DNA of 64,000 nt from Pannonibacter sp051860505 (GTDB lineage Bacteria > Pseudomonadota > Alphaproteobacteria > Rhizobiales > Stappiaceae): positions 27,356-91,355 of the forward strand of contig NZ_JBHYDX010000019.1 of NCBI RefSeq assembly GCF_051860505.1, in the 5' to 3' direction. Under the pieces are notes generated by a model. The model was not told the origin of the DNA. It made no database searches and saw only the letters and a program-made list of their open reading frames with translations. Shown piece after piece: positions 15,649 to 27,742 of this stretch (within the stretch, counting starts at the first letter, position 1; every line of letters starts with the position of its first letter). Position numbers and translations under genes: made by a program.

Positions 15649-17463
15649 TCAGCCGCCATTGCCACTGGTGTTGGCGGCCGTCGGGGTCGTCGGGTCTTCC
15701 TTCAGGCCATTGGCGATCTTGTCGAGGATCTTTGGCAGGTCTTCCGGCTCCGGGTTCAGGTCGCGGGCATGGTTCCACTGGAACCGCGCCTCCAACCGCC
15801 GTCCGACTTTCCAGTAGGCATCGCCGAGATGGTCGTTGATCGTCGGGTCGCCGGGTCGCAGTTCCACGGCGCGTTCCAGTTCCTCGACGGCGTCCTCAAA
15901 ACGACCAAGGCGGTAATAGGCCCAGCCCAGGCTGTCGACGATGTAGCCGTCGCTCGGGCGCAAGGCGACGGCCTTCTTGATCATGCCCAGCGCTTCATCC
16001 AGCTTCAGGTTCTGGTCGACCAGTGAATAGCCAAGGTAATTCAGCACCATCGGCTGGTCCGGATAGAGCTCCAGCGCCTTGCGCAGATCCGCTTCCGCGC
16101 CATCCCACTGCTTCAGCCGCTCGCGGGAGATGCCCCGGTAGTAGAACAGGGTCCAGTGCTGGCCCTCGACATCCGTCAACGTGGCGATGCCGTCCGAATA
16201 GACCTTTTCCGCCTCGGCAAACATCTTGTGCGCGCGCAGCACGTTTCCGAGCGATGTGACCGCCTCCAGGTCGCTCGGATCCTGCTTGATCAGCGCCTCC
16301 AGATGCGCCCGGGCCTCGTCGACCTGCTCCATGGCGTTGAAGTTCAGGGCAATCTGGATTTCCGCATCCCGCTTCAGCGGCGATGTCTCCGGCACCTGTT
16401 CCAGCGCCTCGATGGCGCGCTGCGGGTTGTTCATCCGCTCATAGAGACCGCCGAGCGCGATGGCGGCAAAGTCGGCGTCCGGATTGAGATAGAGCGACAG
16501 GTTCAGATAGGCGGCGGCGAGTTCCTCGGCGCCATCCCGGCCAATGGCCGACCCGAGACCGTTCAAAAGTTCAGCGACGCCGAGCAGCGGGCTCTTGACC
16601 AGCGGGGGGATCTTCTTGCCGGACTCGATTGCCTCGCGGCTGGCCTTCAGCAGCGGATGGCCGGGAACGATCTCGTCATATTCGGCCAGAACCGCAAGCG
16701 CTTCCTTCTTCTTGCCATTGGTGGCCAGCAGACGCGCATAGGAATCGGCCACGCGCAGCGCGCCCCGGTCTGCGTTATAGGCCGTCTCGATCCGCTCCAG
16801 CGCCAGTTTCGGCCGGCCGGCGTTCTGGGCGATCAGGGCCGCATGATTGGCCTTGAACACGTCGAACCACTCCGGACCCTTGAGGCCATCGATCCGCGAC
16901 AGGGCCTTGTCGACTTCGCCGGCTCCAGCTTCCATCCAGGCCTTGGCCAGGGTCAGCGTCAGTTCGGCCAGCGGACCGCCGCCCGGATCATTCTTCAGCG
17001 CCGAGGCCGCCGAGCGGAACTTCTTGTCCTGCGCCAGGTTGACCGACGTCACCAGGTAGCCGAGAAAATTGCCGAGTTTCAGTGCATCGAGATCAAGTGC
17101 GAGTTCACCGGCAAAGTCGATCTCGCCATTGGCCATCTTCAGCATGAAGGTGCGTTCCAACAGGAACGGGTTCTGCGGATCCGTCGCCAGGGTCTCTTCA
17201 TAGAAGGCGGCGGCGGACGCAAAGTCCTTCACGCGGGTGGCCAGGCGGCCGGACAGGTAGCTGCCTGACTGGGTGATGTTCAGATCATCCGGCGTCCCCG
17301 GGCGGACCGGCTCGGCAGTCTGTGACGCATGCACCGGCGCAACGAGGGCCGGCACCACAAGGGCCGGCATGGCAAGGGCGACCAGCGCGGTCGTCAGCAG
17401 CCCCCGCAGGCGGAAGCGGGAAATCAGCCGGAGTTTCCTCGGCGCGGCGATGACGTTCTTCAT
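15649..17463 (-). CDS. Exported tetratricopeptide-repeat protein
   Basis: This 604-residue protein begins with a basic segment (KNVIAAPRKLRLISRFRLRG) and a long hydrophobic stretch ending VHASQTA, a signal peptide or anchor. The rest is helical repeats: SGRLATRVKDFASAAAFYEE near 75, and classic TPRs from about 330 to 580 (YEDAVEELERAVELRP-type units). The ATG at 17463 follows GAGGATCA; the 17529 start is too far upstream. TPR scaffolds of this size in alphaproteobacteria act in envelope assembly or secretion. It lies directly upstream of ispE. Confidence 0.85.
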   Translation of the reverse strand: MKNVIAAPRKLRLISRFRLRGLLTTALVALAMPALVVPALVAPVHASQTAEPVRPGTPDDLNITQSGSYLSGRLATRVKDFASAAAFYEETLATDPQNPFLLERTFMLKMANGEIDFAGELALDLDALKLGNFLGYLVTSVNLAQDKKFRSAASALKNDPGGGPLAELTLTLAKAWMEAGAGEVDKALSRIDGLKGPEWFDVFKANHAALIAQNAGRPKLALERIETAYNADRGALRVADSYARLLATNGKKKEALAVLAEYDEIVPGHPLLKASREAIESGKKIPPLVKSPLLGVAELLNGLGSAIGRDGAEELAAAYLNLSLYLNPDADFAAIALGGLYERMNNPQRAIEALEQVPETSPLKRDAEIQIALNFNAMEQVDEARAHLEALIKQDPSDLEAVTSLGNVLRAHKMFAEAEKVYSDGIATLTDVEGQHWTLFYYRGISRERLKQWDGAEADLRKALELYPDQPMVLNYLGYSLVDQNLKLDEALGMIKKAVALRPSDGYIVDSLGWAYYRLGRFEDAVEELERAVELRPGDPTINDHLGDAYWKVGRRLEARFQWNHARDLNPEPEDLPKILDKIANGLKEDPTTPTAANTSGNGG

Positions 17464-17808
17464 TGATCCTCGCAGGTAACCTCGCAGGACATGCGTATCG
17501 GACGCATGGCCGGAGCCGGACCGATTCAAGCCTGTCCAGTGAACTCAGATGACAGTGGCGGGTTTGTGGCGATGCGGCAAGCAACTGTATTCCGGTCGCT
17601 ACAAACCCGTGGTCAAATCCCTGTGCATGGTAGACCAATTACCAAGCCGGCTGTTGCAGGCTTTGGTCGGTTGCAGTGCAAAAAAGGCTTGTGTCGCCCC
17701 CCCTTGACGTAGCAGGAATACGCCTGCTCCGGGCACCGGCTTTGCCGGTTCCGGACCTGAAGTGACCGGCAGGGACCGACAGGACCTGCTGTAAGGGCGG
17801 AGGCGGAA

Positions 17809-20472
<2,664 letters not shown>

Positions 20473-20476
20473 CGTC

Positions 20477-21427
20477 ATGAGCGATGGGGCAGGGGAGGCA
20501 CTCGCCCTTCTGCGGCAGGGCGGCAAGCTCGCGCTGTCCCGTGCCCTGTCGCGCCTGGAAGCAGAGGAAGGCAGCGCCGGTCTGGCGGCGCTGCTCGATC
20601 TTGCGGTCTCAGAAGGTTCCGGCCGCGCGCTGGGCCTCACCGGCCCCCCGGGCGTCGGCAAGTCGACGCTCACCAATGCGCTGATCCGTGGCTTTCGTGC
20701 GGGTGGCGACACGGTCGGCGTCTTGGCGGTGGACCCGTCCTCGCGGCTTACCGGCGGGGCGCTCTTGGGCGACCGCACGCGGCTTGCCACCGATCCGGAA
20801 GATCAGGGCATCTTCGTGCGTTCCATGGCGGCGCGGGATCGTCTCGGCGGCCTGTCCGACCACGCCATTGCCGCCATTGCCCTGTTCCGGGCCGCGCGGG
20901 ATCAGGTCATCGTCGAATCGGTTGGCATCGGCCAGTCCGAGGCGGATGTGGCCTTTGCCGTCGACACGCTTGTCCTGTGCATCCAGCCCGGCTCCGGCGA
21001 CAGTCTTCAGTTCATGAAGGCCGGCGTCATGGAGCTGCCCGACATCATCGTCGTCACCAAGGCCGACATGGGTGCGGCCGCCGCCCGGGCGAAGTCCGAT
21101 GTTGAGGGCGCGCTCAGCCTGTCGCGCCTTGCCAGCCAGGACTGGACGGTGCCCGTGCTGACCGTTTCAGCGGCGGAGGACAAGGGAACGGCGGAGCTGA
21201 TGCAGGCCATTGCCCGCCACCAGGCCTATCTCACATCCAGCGGCAAGGGGGCGACCCGCTATCTTGCGCAGCAGCGTGACTGGGTTGCCGACTTCGTCCA
21301 GACCCGCTATGGCCGCGCGGGCGCCAGCCTTGTCGATGTCCCCGCCCGTCTGAGCCTTGCCGGCGGTCCCTTCGCGGCCATGGCCGACATCCGCGCCGAT
21401 TTGGACAGGCGGCTCGGACTGGTCTAG
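20477..21427 (+). CDS. meaB: Methylmalonyl-CoA mutase-associated GTPase MeaB
   Basis: This 316-residue SIMIBI G protein protects and reactivates adenosylcobalamin-dependent methylmalonyl-CoA mutase. The P-loop is GPPGVGKSTLTNAL near residue 55; switch and Walker B regions are VLAVDPSSRLTGGALLGDR and IVESVGIGQSEADVA; the G4 motif is VVTKADMG near 193. It is 4 bp downstream of ppdK, linking propionyl-CoA use and PEP formation. The mutase genes are not in the window. Confidence 0.93.
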   Translation: MSDGAGEALALLRQGGKLALSRALSRLEAEEGSAGLAALLDLAVSEGSGRALGLTGPPGVGKSTLTNALIRGFRAGGDTVGVLAVDPSSRLTGGALLGDRTRLATDPEDQGIFVRSMAARDRLGGLSDHAIAAIALFRAARDQVIVESVGIGQSEADVAFAVDTLVLCIQPGSGDSLQFMKAGVMELPDIIVVTKADMGAAAARAKSDVEGALSLSRLASQDWTVPVLTVSAAEDKGTAELMQAIARHQAYLTSSGKGATRYLAQQRDWVADFVQTRYGRAGASLVDVPARLSLAGGPFAAMADIRADLDRRLGLV

Positions 21428-21473
21428 TCTTTGAGCTGGTTCCAAGCAGCCCTGACCTGGACAAGACTTGCCC

Positions 21474-21932
21474 ATGAAAACCCCGATGACCATCGGTGAC
21501 GTTGCCCGTGAGACCGGGCTGCCGTCCAAGACCCTGCGCTATTACGAGGACATCGGCCTCGTCCGCCCGCATCGGCTGGACAACGGCTACCGGACCTATG
21601 ATCCGGTGGATCTGGAGCGCCTGCGCTTCCTCAAGCGGGCCCGTTCGCTGGGTTTTTCAATCGAGGAATGCCGCAGTCTGATCGACCTGCAGGACAATCC
21701 GGACCGGTCCAATACCGAAGTCCGGCGCCTGGCGCTCGCTCATATCGCAGCGCTGGATGAGAAGATCCTGGAACTTGCTGCCCTGCGGCAGGCGCTGGAA
21801 CACACGGTTGCGCTGTGTCCGGGCGATGGCCGACCGGAATGTGCGATCCTGGAGGAACTGTCGGGGGAGGAGAGCCGCCTTGATACGCGAGGCAAGCCTA
21901 GCTCGCCCGCAGCTTGTTCGCAGCGATCTTGA
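21474..21932 (+). CDS. cueR: MerR-family copper-responsive regulator (CueR/HmrR-like)
   Basis: This 152-residue regulator has an N-terminal winged helix (TIGDVARETGLPSKTLRYYED) and a dimer coiled coil. The metal loop has two Cys separated by seven residues (CPGDGRPEC near residue 120), and a Ser at the equivalent of CueR Ser77, typical for monovalent Cu/Ag/Au sensors. CueR twists promoters of copper ATPase and chaperone genes; neither is nearby. The ATG at 21474 was used; 21486 is an alternative. The last 35 bp overlap the 3' end of the opposite-strand GGDEF-EAL gene. Confidence 0.85.
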   Translation: MKTPMTIGDVARETGLPSKTLRYYEDIGLVRPHRLDNGYRTYDPVDLERLRFLKRARSLGFSIEECRSLIDLQDNPDRSNTEVRRLALAHIAALDEKILELAALRQALEHTVALCPGDGRPECAILEELSGEESRLDTRGKPSSPAACSQRS

Positions 21933-24162
21933 TCCGGCCGTCGATCAGGCTGTCGGCAATGACCGGGGCAATTTCATGCGCCGGGCCCGGGCGGCTGATG
22001 TAATAGCCCTGAAGCCGCTCGCAACCGATCGAGGTCAGGAATTCCATCTGCTCTGGCGTCTCGATGCCTTCGGCGACGACAGTCATGCCCAGGGCCTCGC
22101 CAAGGTCGATGATCGTGCGCAGAATGGCCTGGGCCTGCGGACAGTCCCCGGCCGGCAGGATGAAATCCCGGTCGATCTTGAGAATGTCGAAGGGGAAGCG
22201 GCGCAGGTAGCTCAGCGATGAATAGCCGGAGCCGAAGTCGTCGAGCGCGATCTTGATGCCGAGTTCCCGCAGCCGCTTCATCACGTTGAGCACGGCCATG
22301 TCCTTGCCGGCAAACACCGTTTCCGTCACTTCGATTTCCAGCCGCGATGGTGGCAGGTCAAAGGAGGCGAGCGTCTCGATCAACTGGTCGATGAAACGCG
22401 GATGGCGGAACTGGGTTGGCGAGATGTTGACCGAGATCATGACATCCGGCCACAGATGCGCATCGCGGCAAGCACGGCGCAGCACCCAGAGCCCCAGATC
22501 ATTGATCAGGCCCGTTTCCTCGGCAATCGGCACGAAGCTCGCAGGGCTGATCGGGCCGCGTTCGGGATGATTCCAGCGCACCAGGGTCTCGATGGCGCTG
22601 ATCTTGCCGGTCTTCGACGACAGCTGCGGCTGGTAGGCGACGGCCAGCGCGTCATTGTCGATGGCGCGGCGCAGTTCGCGGGCGATGTTGTCGCGCGTCT
22701 GGACATATTCTTCCATCGAAGGATCGAAGAACGACCAGCGGCCGCGTCCGTTGGCCTTCGCATCATAGAGCGCGATGTCGGCCTTGCGCAGCAGTTCGCC
22801 GGCCCCGGTGCCGTCCTGGGGAGAGATCGCCGCGCCCATTGACAGGCTGACGAACAGCTCGGTTCCGGCCACTTTGACCGGACGGATCAACTCATCCTGC
22901 ACCCGGCTCAGCTGGTACTCGATCAACGCGCGCGACGAGCACTGGCTCAGCACCATGGCGAATTCATCGCCAGAGATGCGGGCAAGGGTGCCGGTCGGAG
23001 GTACGACACCGCGCAGCCGGGCGGTGACGGCGCGCAACACCTCGTCGCCCGCCGCATGGCCGAGGGTATCGTTGATGTCCTTGAAGTGATCGAGGTCGAT
23101 GTAGACCACCGCCGTCAGGCCCTTGTCGTCATAGGCATGCGCCAGGGTCTGGGTCAGGAGCCCGGTAAAATAGTCGCGGTTGGGCAGGCCGGTCAGGCTG
23201 TCATGCTGGGCGGCATAGACGGCTTTTGCCTCGCTGCTGGCAAGTTTGCGGGTGGATGAGCGGGCATAGTTCAGCAGCACGCCGGTCAGGACGGCAACAG
23301 CGAGCGCCAGGATCACCATCACCGGCAGGATCCGGTTGAGCATTTCAGAGCCCGGGCTTTTCGAAACCCAGTTCAGCCGTACAACCGGCTGGTTGTTCGG
23401 ATCCCGCAGCACCAAGTCTGCCATGCCGCTGCGGCTGTTGCCAGGCTGCGTTGCGGCAATGCTCGACAGGCCGGCCATTTCCGACAGGCGGCCTAGCGCC
23501 AGGCTGTTGAGTGGCACGAAACTCACGATCACCGAAGGCGGTTCGCGCTCCGCGCCGATGGTGTGCAGGTCGGGGGCGATGGCTGTCACGGAGAAATAGT
23601 AAGGCGCGGCATCGATGCGCGCGAGACCGGTTTCGAACAGGGAATGATGGAAGTTGCGATAGACCGGCTGGAACTTGTAGGTCCCAGAGGGGGTACGCAC
23701 GAAACTGTTGATGTAACGGGCCCGGACCCGCGCAATTGGGCCTTTCAGGGCATTTAGCAACTGGTCATTGACCCAGTTGCTGTCGCCGGAGCGATCGAAG
23801 GCGACGAGAACTTCGCGCCTGCTGTCCAGGATCAGGCTGCGGCTATGACCATAGCCTTCCGCGAGCCAGGCCGAGACGTGATGGCGCAGCCAGTCACGGC
23901 TTTCGGTGCCGCGTTCAGCGCGAAAGAACGCATCATCCCAGACGGCGGCCCCTTCCTGCTGCTTGGCGATCTGGTCCAGCTGCAGCTGGATCGCTTCCTG
24001 CAACAGGTTGCGCTCGCTGGTGACGGCCGCCTCATCGGTGAGCCGGGAAGACCAGACAAGAATGGCAAAGACGAAGACAACGGCAAGCGCAACAATCCCG
24101 ATCACCGGCATGATGATCGTATTGGCAATCTTGCCACTTCTTGCGCTTGATCCCGATTCCAT
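21898..24162 (-). CDS. Membrane CHASE4-GGDEF-EAL protein
   Basis: This 754-residue c-di-GMP signalling protein has a first membrane helix at about 15-37, then a periplasmic CHASE4-type sensor (AVWDDAFFRAERGTESRDW near 75), a second helix near 275-300, a GGDEF domain from about 320 and an EAL domain from about 500. The active-site loop reads RISGDEFAMV rather than GGDEF. The EAL signature is ETLVRWNHPERG, with EVTETVF, DDFGSGYSSLSYL and KIDRDFI all intact. Phosphodiesterase activity therefore looks likely, cyclase activity uncertain. It converges on and overlaps cueR by 35 bp. Confidence 0.92.
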   Translation of the reverse strand: MESGSSARSGKIANTIIMPVIGIVALAVVFVFAILVWSSRLTDEAAVTSERNLLQEAIQLQLDQIAKQQEGAAVWDDAFFRAERGTESRDWLRHHVSAWLAEGYGHSRSLILDSRREVLVAFDRSGDSNWVNDQLLNALKGPIARVRARYINSFVRTPSGTYKFQPVYRNFHHSLFETGLARIDAAPYYFSVTAIAPDLHTIGAEREPPSVIVSFVPLNSLALGRLSEMAGLSSIAATQPGNSRSGMADLVLRDPNNQPVVRLNWVSKSPGSEMLNRILPVMVILALAVAVLTGVLLNYARSSTRKLASSEAKAVYAAQHDSLTGLPNRDYFTGLLTQTLAHAYDDKGLTAVVYIDLDHFKDINDTLGHAAGDEVLRAVTARLRGVVPPTGTLARISGDEFAMVLSQCSSRALIEYQLSRVQDELIRPVKVAGTELFVSLSMGAAISPQDGTGAGELLRKADIALYDAKANGRGRWSFFDPSMEEYVQTRDNIARELRRAIDNDALAVAYQPQLSSKTGKISAIETLVRWNHPERGPISPASFVPIAEETGLINDLGLWVLRRACRDAHLWPDVMISVNISPTQFRHPRFIDQLIETLASFDLPPSRLEIEVTETVFAGKDMAVLNVMKRLRELGIKIALDDFGSGYSSLSYLRRFPFDILKIDRDFILPAGDCPQAQAILRTIIDLGEALGMTVVAEGIETPEQMEFLTSIGCERLQGYYISRPGPAHEIAPVIADSLIDGRIKIAANKLRAS

Positions 24163-24279
24163 CCTTGCCTACCCTGCATGAGTCAGCGAACGCTAGCGCA
24201 GACGCCTTAAGGAAAGGCCGACGAATATAGTTAAAAATACCTGATCATCGAACATCGATGAATGAAATACAGTTGCGCC

Positions 24280-24990
24280 TCAAAGCAGTTGCAGGCCCCG
24301 GAAACTGACTTCCGTGCCCCGGGCAACGATGATGTGGTCATGCACCTCGATGCCCAGCGGCTTGGCGATGTCGATGATCTGACGGGTCATCTGGATGTCC
24401 GCGCGCGACGGCGTCGGATCGCCGGAGGGATGGTTGTGCACGAGGATGATCGCCGTGGCCGACAGCTCCAGCGCCCGGCGGATCACTTCGCGTGGATAGA
24501 CCGGGGTGTGATCGACCGTGCCGCGCTGCTGCACTTCATCGGCGATCAGGCCGTTCTTCTTGTCGAGGAACAGGATGCGGAATTCCTCGCGCTCTTCATG
24601 CGAGCTGGCCGCGCGCAGGTAGTCCACCACCTTCGACCAGGATGACAGCGCATCGCGCGTATTCACTTCAGCCCTGGCGTAGCGCTTGGCGGCGGCCTGC
24701 AGCAGCTTCAGATCATCCGCCACCCGCTCGCCGACGCCCTTCACCTCGAGAAGCCGCGCCCGTGGGGCCGCCAACACGCCTGCGAAGGAGCCGAACCTGG
24801 CCAGCAGCGCCTTGGCGATTGGCTTGGTGTCGGCGCGCTTGATCGTGGCAAACAGGATCAGTTCGAGGAGTTCGTAATCGGCAAAGCCGTCTGCGCCATG
24901 CGCGCGAAAGCGGTCGCGCAGCCGGTCACGATGACCAAGATAATGCGCCGGGGCCGGGGCATCGGAAAATCCGGTGTCATCCTCGGCCAT
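24280..24990 (-). CDS. radC: RadC family JAB-domain protein
   Basis: This 236-residue protein of the RadC (MPN+/JAMM) family has an N-terminal helix-hairpin-helix part (LLEVKGVGERVADDLKLL near 85) and the metalloprotease-like HNHPSGDPTPSRAD near 180, with an upstream catalytic Glu in the EFRILFLDKKN region. Despite the name, a role in DNA repair is doubtful; the biochemical activity is unknown. About 115 bp separates it from the GGDEF-EAL gene, and a repeat element lies upstream. Confidence 0.9.
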   Translation of the reverse strand: MAEDDTGFSDAPAPAHYLGHRDRLRDRFRAHGADGFADYELLELILFATIKRADTKPIAKALLARFGSFAGVLAAPRARLLEVKGVGERVADDLKLLQAAAKRYARAEVNTRDALSSWSKVVDYLRAASSHEEREEFRILFLDKKNGLIADEVQQRGTVDHTPVYPREVIRRALELSATAIILVHNHPSGDPTPSRADIQMTRQIIDIAKPLGIEVHDHIIVARGTEVSFRGLQLL

Positions 24991-25094
24991 AGCGTCTCCT
25001 CGCCGGCCGTTTCGCTAGCGCGCGTATGGCGTTTCGGGTGTCCAGGATGCGGGAAAAGCGCTGGATGTATGTGATCCTGCCGAAGCCGTTCTGT

Positions 25095-25260
25095 CCCCCT
25101 CCCCCTTGAGGGGAGGGGTCAGGGGTGGGGGTAACAGCTTGCAAGCGCGGGGAAACTGATGTTTCGCGTCCGGCTTGTTCAACAGGCTTTGTCATCGGAC
25201 CGGTTCTCTCGGGGACCCCCACCCCTCACCCCTCCCCCAAAGGGGGAGGGGAACTGAGAG
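25095..25260. repeat. Inverted-arm intergenic element, variant copy B
   Basis: The arms tccccctcccccttgagggg...aggggtgggg and cccccacccctcacccctcc...ggggaactgagaggcctc flank a 70-bp centre unlike the centre of the other four copies. Copy B shares the arm sequence and the gagaggcctc edge only. It fills the gap 24991-25327 between radC and map; no gene was seen there. Confidence 0.65.
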
Positions 25261-25327
25261 GCCTCAATTACAGTCGGCGTTCACATGCGATTGCGAAGGG
25301 TTGTGGCTGCTTGCCTGTGCCCGCGTC

Positions 25328-26155
25328 CTACCGGTCGAAGCCGGGCCGGTGCAGGCCCTTTGGCGATAGGGTAAAGATCTCGCAGCCGTCCGGCGTGATG
25401 CCGATGGAATGTTCGAACTGCGCCGACAGCGAGCGGTCGCGGGTGACCGCTGTCCAGCCGTCGCTCAGCACCTTCACCTGCGGCCGGCCAAGGTTCACCA
25501 TCGGCTCGATGGTGAAGATCATGCCGGGCTTCAGCTCGACACCTTCGCCGGGCCGGCCATAGTGCAGGATGTTCGGCGTGTCGTGGAACAGGCGCCCGAG
25601 GCCATGGCCGCAGAAATCGCGCACAACCGAGCAGCGCTCGCGCTCGACGAAGGTCTGGATCGCCGCGCCGATGTCGCCGGTGGTGTTGCCGGGTTTGGCT
25701 GCGGCGATGCCCAGCATCAGGCTTTCGTAGGTGACTTCGATCAGCCGCTCGGCCGCGCGCTTCAGTTCGCCCACCGGATACATCCGGCTCGAATCGCCAT
25801 GCCAGCCATCGACGATATAGGTGACGTCGATGTTGACGATGTCACCGTCGCGCAGCGGCTTGTCATTGGGAATGCCGTGGCAGACGACGTGGTTGATCGA
25901 GGTGCAGGAGAACTTGGTGTAGCCGCGGTAGTAGAGCGTCGCCGGCAGGGCGTTGTGCTCCCGGCCGAAGGCCTGCACGAAATCATCGATCTCCTGAGTG
26001 GTCACGCCCGGCTTGACGATATCGGCCAGGGCATCAAGGCAGGCCGCCGTCACGGCGCCAGCCTTGCGCATGCCGGCGAAGTCTTCCGGCCCGTAAAGGC
26101 GGACCTGTCCGGTGTTCTTCAGGGGTGCTGTTGCCGCGTCGATATAGGTGACCAT
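25328..26155 (-). CDS. map: Type I methionine aminopeptidase
   Basis: This 275-residue enzyme removes the initiator methionine from nascent proteins. The five metal ligands are visible: Asp in VNIDVTYIVDGWHGDSSRM (two Asp, near 117 and 128), His in CGHGLGRLFHD near 190, Glu in FTIEPMV near 225 and Glu in AQFEHSIGI near 255. The ATG at 26155 gives the usual family length; a continuous frame upstream adds 131 residues of Arg-rich, unlikely sequence. An in-frame ATG at about 26284 cannot be fully excluded. Confidence 0.93.
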   Translation of the reverse strand: MVTYIDAATAPLKNTGQVRLYGPEDFAGMRKAGAVTAACLDALADIVKPGVTTQEIDDFVQAFGREHNALPATLYYRGYTKFSCTSINHVVCHGIPNDKPLRDGDIVNIDVTYIVDGWHGDSSRMYPVGELKRAAERLIEVTYESLMLGIAAAKPGNTTGDIGAAIQTFVERERCSVVRDFCGHGLGRLFHDTPNILHYGRPGEGVELKPGMIFTIEPMVNLGRPQVKVLSDGWTAVTRDRSLSAQFEHSIGITPDGCEIFTLSPKGLHRPGFDR

Positions 26156-26438
26156 GTCCGAAAGGGGTGTCCGTATCTGTTCTGTCCTGCGCCGGATCGA
26201 GGCGGACCGCCGGGAGAGGGGGCGGCGCCGGCCTGAAGCGCCACCCTTCACAAGGCGGCTGTCCGGTAGGCTGTCATCGTTCATCGCGTGTGCCGTTGTC
26301 CTTCCCGTTAATATGCGCGGCGGCATCGCGCAAGGAAAGACCTTCCGGCATGGCGCGGGATTTTTGTTTGGCGCGCCGAATGACCCCTCTTGGCTCTTGC
26401 GAAGCCGCTTTGGCAGCGCTAGGTGATGCCGTCTTGCC
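26156..26438. other. Gap between map and tRNA-Leu
   Basis: The region holds the leftward map promoter and probably the rightward tRNA promoter. Nothing else was recognised. Confidence 0.5.
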
Positions 26439-26523
26439 GCGGACGTGGTGAAACCGGTAGCCACAGCAGACTTAAAATCTGCCGTCTTCTGACATGCGGG
26501 TTCGAGTCCCGCCGTCCGCACCA
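26439..26523 (+). tRNA. tRNA-Leu (anticodon TAA)
   Basis: The acceptor arms gcggacg and cgtccgc pair perfectly, followed by A and an encoded CCA. The anticodon arm gcaga-cttaaaa-tctgc gives TAA, so it decodes UUA. There is a long variable arm (cgtcttctgacatg) as expected for leucine, and the T arm is gcggg-ttcgagt-cccgc. No integrase or att duplication was seen at its 3' end. Confidence 0.95.
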
Positions 26524-26544
26524 ATCCCACCCGTCGCCTCCGCC

Positions 26545-27672
26545 TCACAGGTTCGTTGGTAGCAGGATTTCGACGCGAATTTTTTCCTGCGAGTCCAGCG
26601 TGCTGCGCTGGTCGGACATGGCTTTCAACTTGCGGATGGCGCTGCGGGCCAGGTGCCCAGGATCCTGGGTGATCACGGCATCCACGCCGCCGCCGCGCAG
26701 GGCCTGTTCCGTAAAGGGCGTGCGCTCATGAGCGATAGTGACGATGTGTCCCGGCATGCGTCCGCCTGCGCCCGGATCCTGACCCTGGTCCTGGCCTCGG
26801 CGGATCTCGTCCAGCACGGTCAGCGGGATGCGGGGCTCCGAGGACAGGATATACGCCGCCACCACGGACTGGCGGCGCAGGGCTTCGGCGATGATCCGCC
26901 GGGCCCGATCCGCATTGCCATAGGTTTCCAGCGAGGGTAGGGCAGTGAGATGCGGAAACTGGGCGTTGATCACCCGGTCGAAGCCGAGCCGCCGCTCCAG
27001 ACTGTCCCGCGACTGCATGGTCTCCGAGACAATCAGTATGCTGCCGCTCGTGGCGCGTACGAAGCGGCCGAGGAGCGTGGCGGCTGTCGCTCCGGCGGCG
27101 TGGTTGTCGATGCCGACCCAGTCGCCGTCAATCGGCTGGTTGGAGATGAAGGGCAGGGCCTTCACGCCCCTTTCGCGCAGGCGCAGGATGGCGTCGCGCA
27201 CCTGCGGTGTTTCCGGCGCCATGATCGCCACGCCGTCGCACACCGAGGCATCCAGCGTGCCGAGATAGGCGGCGATGGCGTGCGGATCGTTTTCATCGAG
27301 CTGCTTGACTGCCGTCGTCGCCATGTCGTCGACCAGGATCATGTCCGCCTCGCGGATGTGGCGGATGATCTCGGTCAGGAACAGGTCGCCTGAGCGTGGA
27401 AGCACGAAGATGAAGCGATAGGCGCGGTTCTTGGCAAGGTTCGCCGCTGACAGGTTGCGGACGAAGCCGAGGTCCTGGATCGCCTTGTTGACCTTGTCGA
27501 TGGTCTTCTGCTTCACGCCTTCGCGCGCATTCAGCACCCGATCGACCGTTGCGCGGCTGACGCCTGCAGCCTTGGCAAGGTCCTTCGTTGTCGGACGGAT
27601 GAGGTTGAACCCGTCATCGAGCGCGTCGAATTCGTGATCTCGATCAGACTGTTGGCTTCTATGAAGCGTCAT
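26545..27672 (-). CDS. LacI-family transcriptional regulator of the adjacent uptake operon
   Basis: This 375-residue regulator has a DNA-binding helix-turn-helix TTKDLAKAAGVSRATVDRVL near residues 27-46, hinge helix, then a periplasmic-binding-protein-like ligand domain (FIFVLPRSGD, VDDMATTAV, GVAIMAPETPQ, FISNQPIDGDWVGIDN). It is divergent from the ABC transporter operon and flanked by a 20-bp palindrome, so it most likely represses that operon and itself until a sugar binds. The start at 27672 is chosen for family length; a start at 27705 is possible, and neither has a strong ribosome site. The 26 residues before the HTH are an unusual polar extension. Confidence 0.88.
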   Translation of the reverse strand: MTLHRSQQSDRDHEFDALDDGFNLIRPTTKDLAKAAGVSRATVDRVLNAREGVKQKTIDKVNKAIQDLGFVRNLSAANLAKNRAYRFIFVLPRSGDLFLTEIIRHIREADMILVDDMATTAVKQLDENDPHAIAAYLGTLDASVCDGVAIMAPETPQVRDAILRLRERGVKALPFISNQPIDGDWVGIDNHAAGATAATLLGRFVRATSGSILIVSETMQSRDSLERRLGFDRVINAQFPHLTALPSLETYGNADRARRIIAEALRRQSVVAAYILSSEPRIPLTVLDEIRRGQDQGQDPGAGGRMPGHIVTIAHERTPFTEQALRGGGVDAVITQDPGHLARSAIRKLKAMSDQRSTLDSQEKIRVEILLPTNL

Positions 27673-27716
27673 TTTTCTTGCGCTGCGTCCGTTTCCCGTC
27701 GCCATCAATAGCATGA

Positions 27717-27736
27717 TTTGAGACACGAGCATCATT
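27717..27736. promoter_or_regulatory. Second, degenerate operator half-site
   Basis: The left half TTTGAGACAC of the 27747-27766 palindrome is repeated exactly; the right half (gagcatcatt) is degraded. Spacing to the main operator is 30 bp, close to three helical turns. Confidence 0.5.
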
Positions 27737-27742
27737 TTTTGC

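Noticed and set aside
17703..17733. TTGACG before ppdK as a sigma-70 promoter
   Set aside because: No acceptable -10 element at 16-19 bp spacing.
26439..26523. tRNA-Leu as an integration site for a genomic island
   Set aside because: No integrase, no duplicated 3' tRNA segment and ordinary core genes on both sides.
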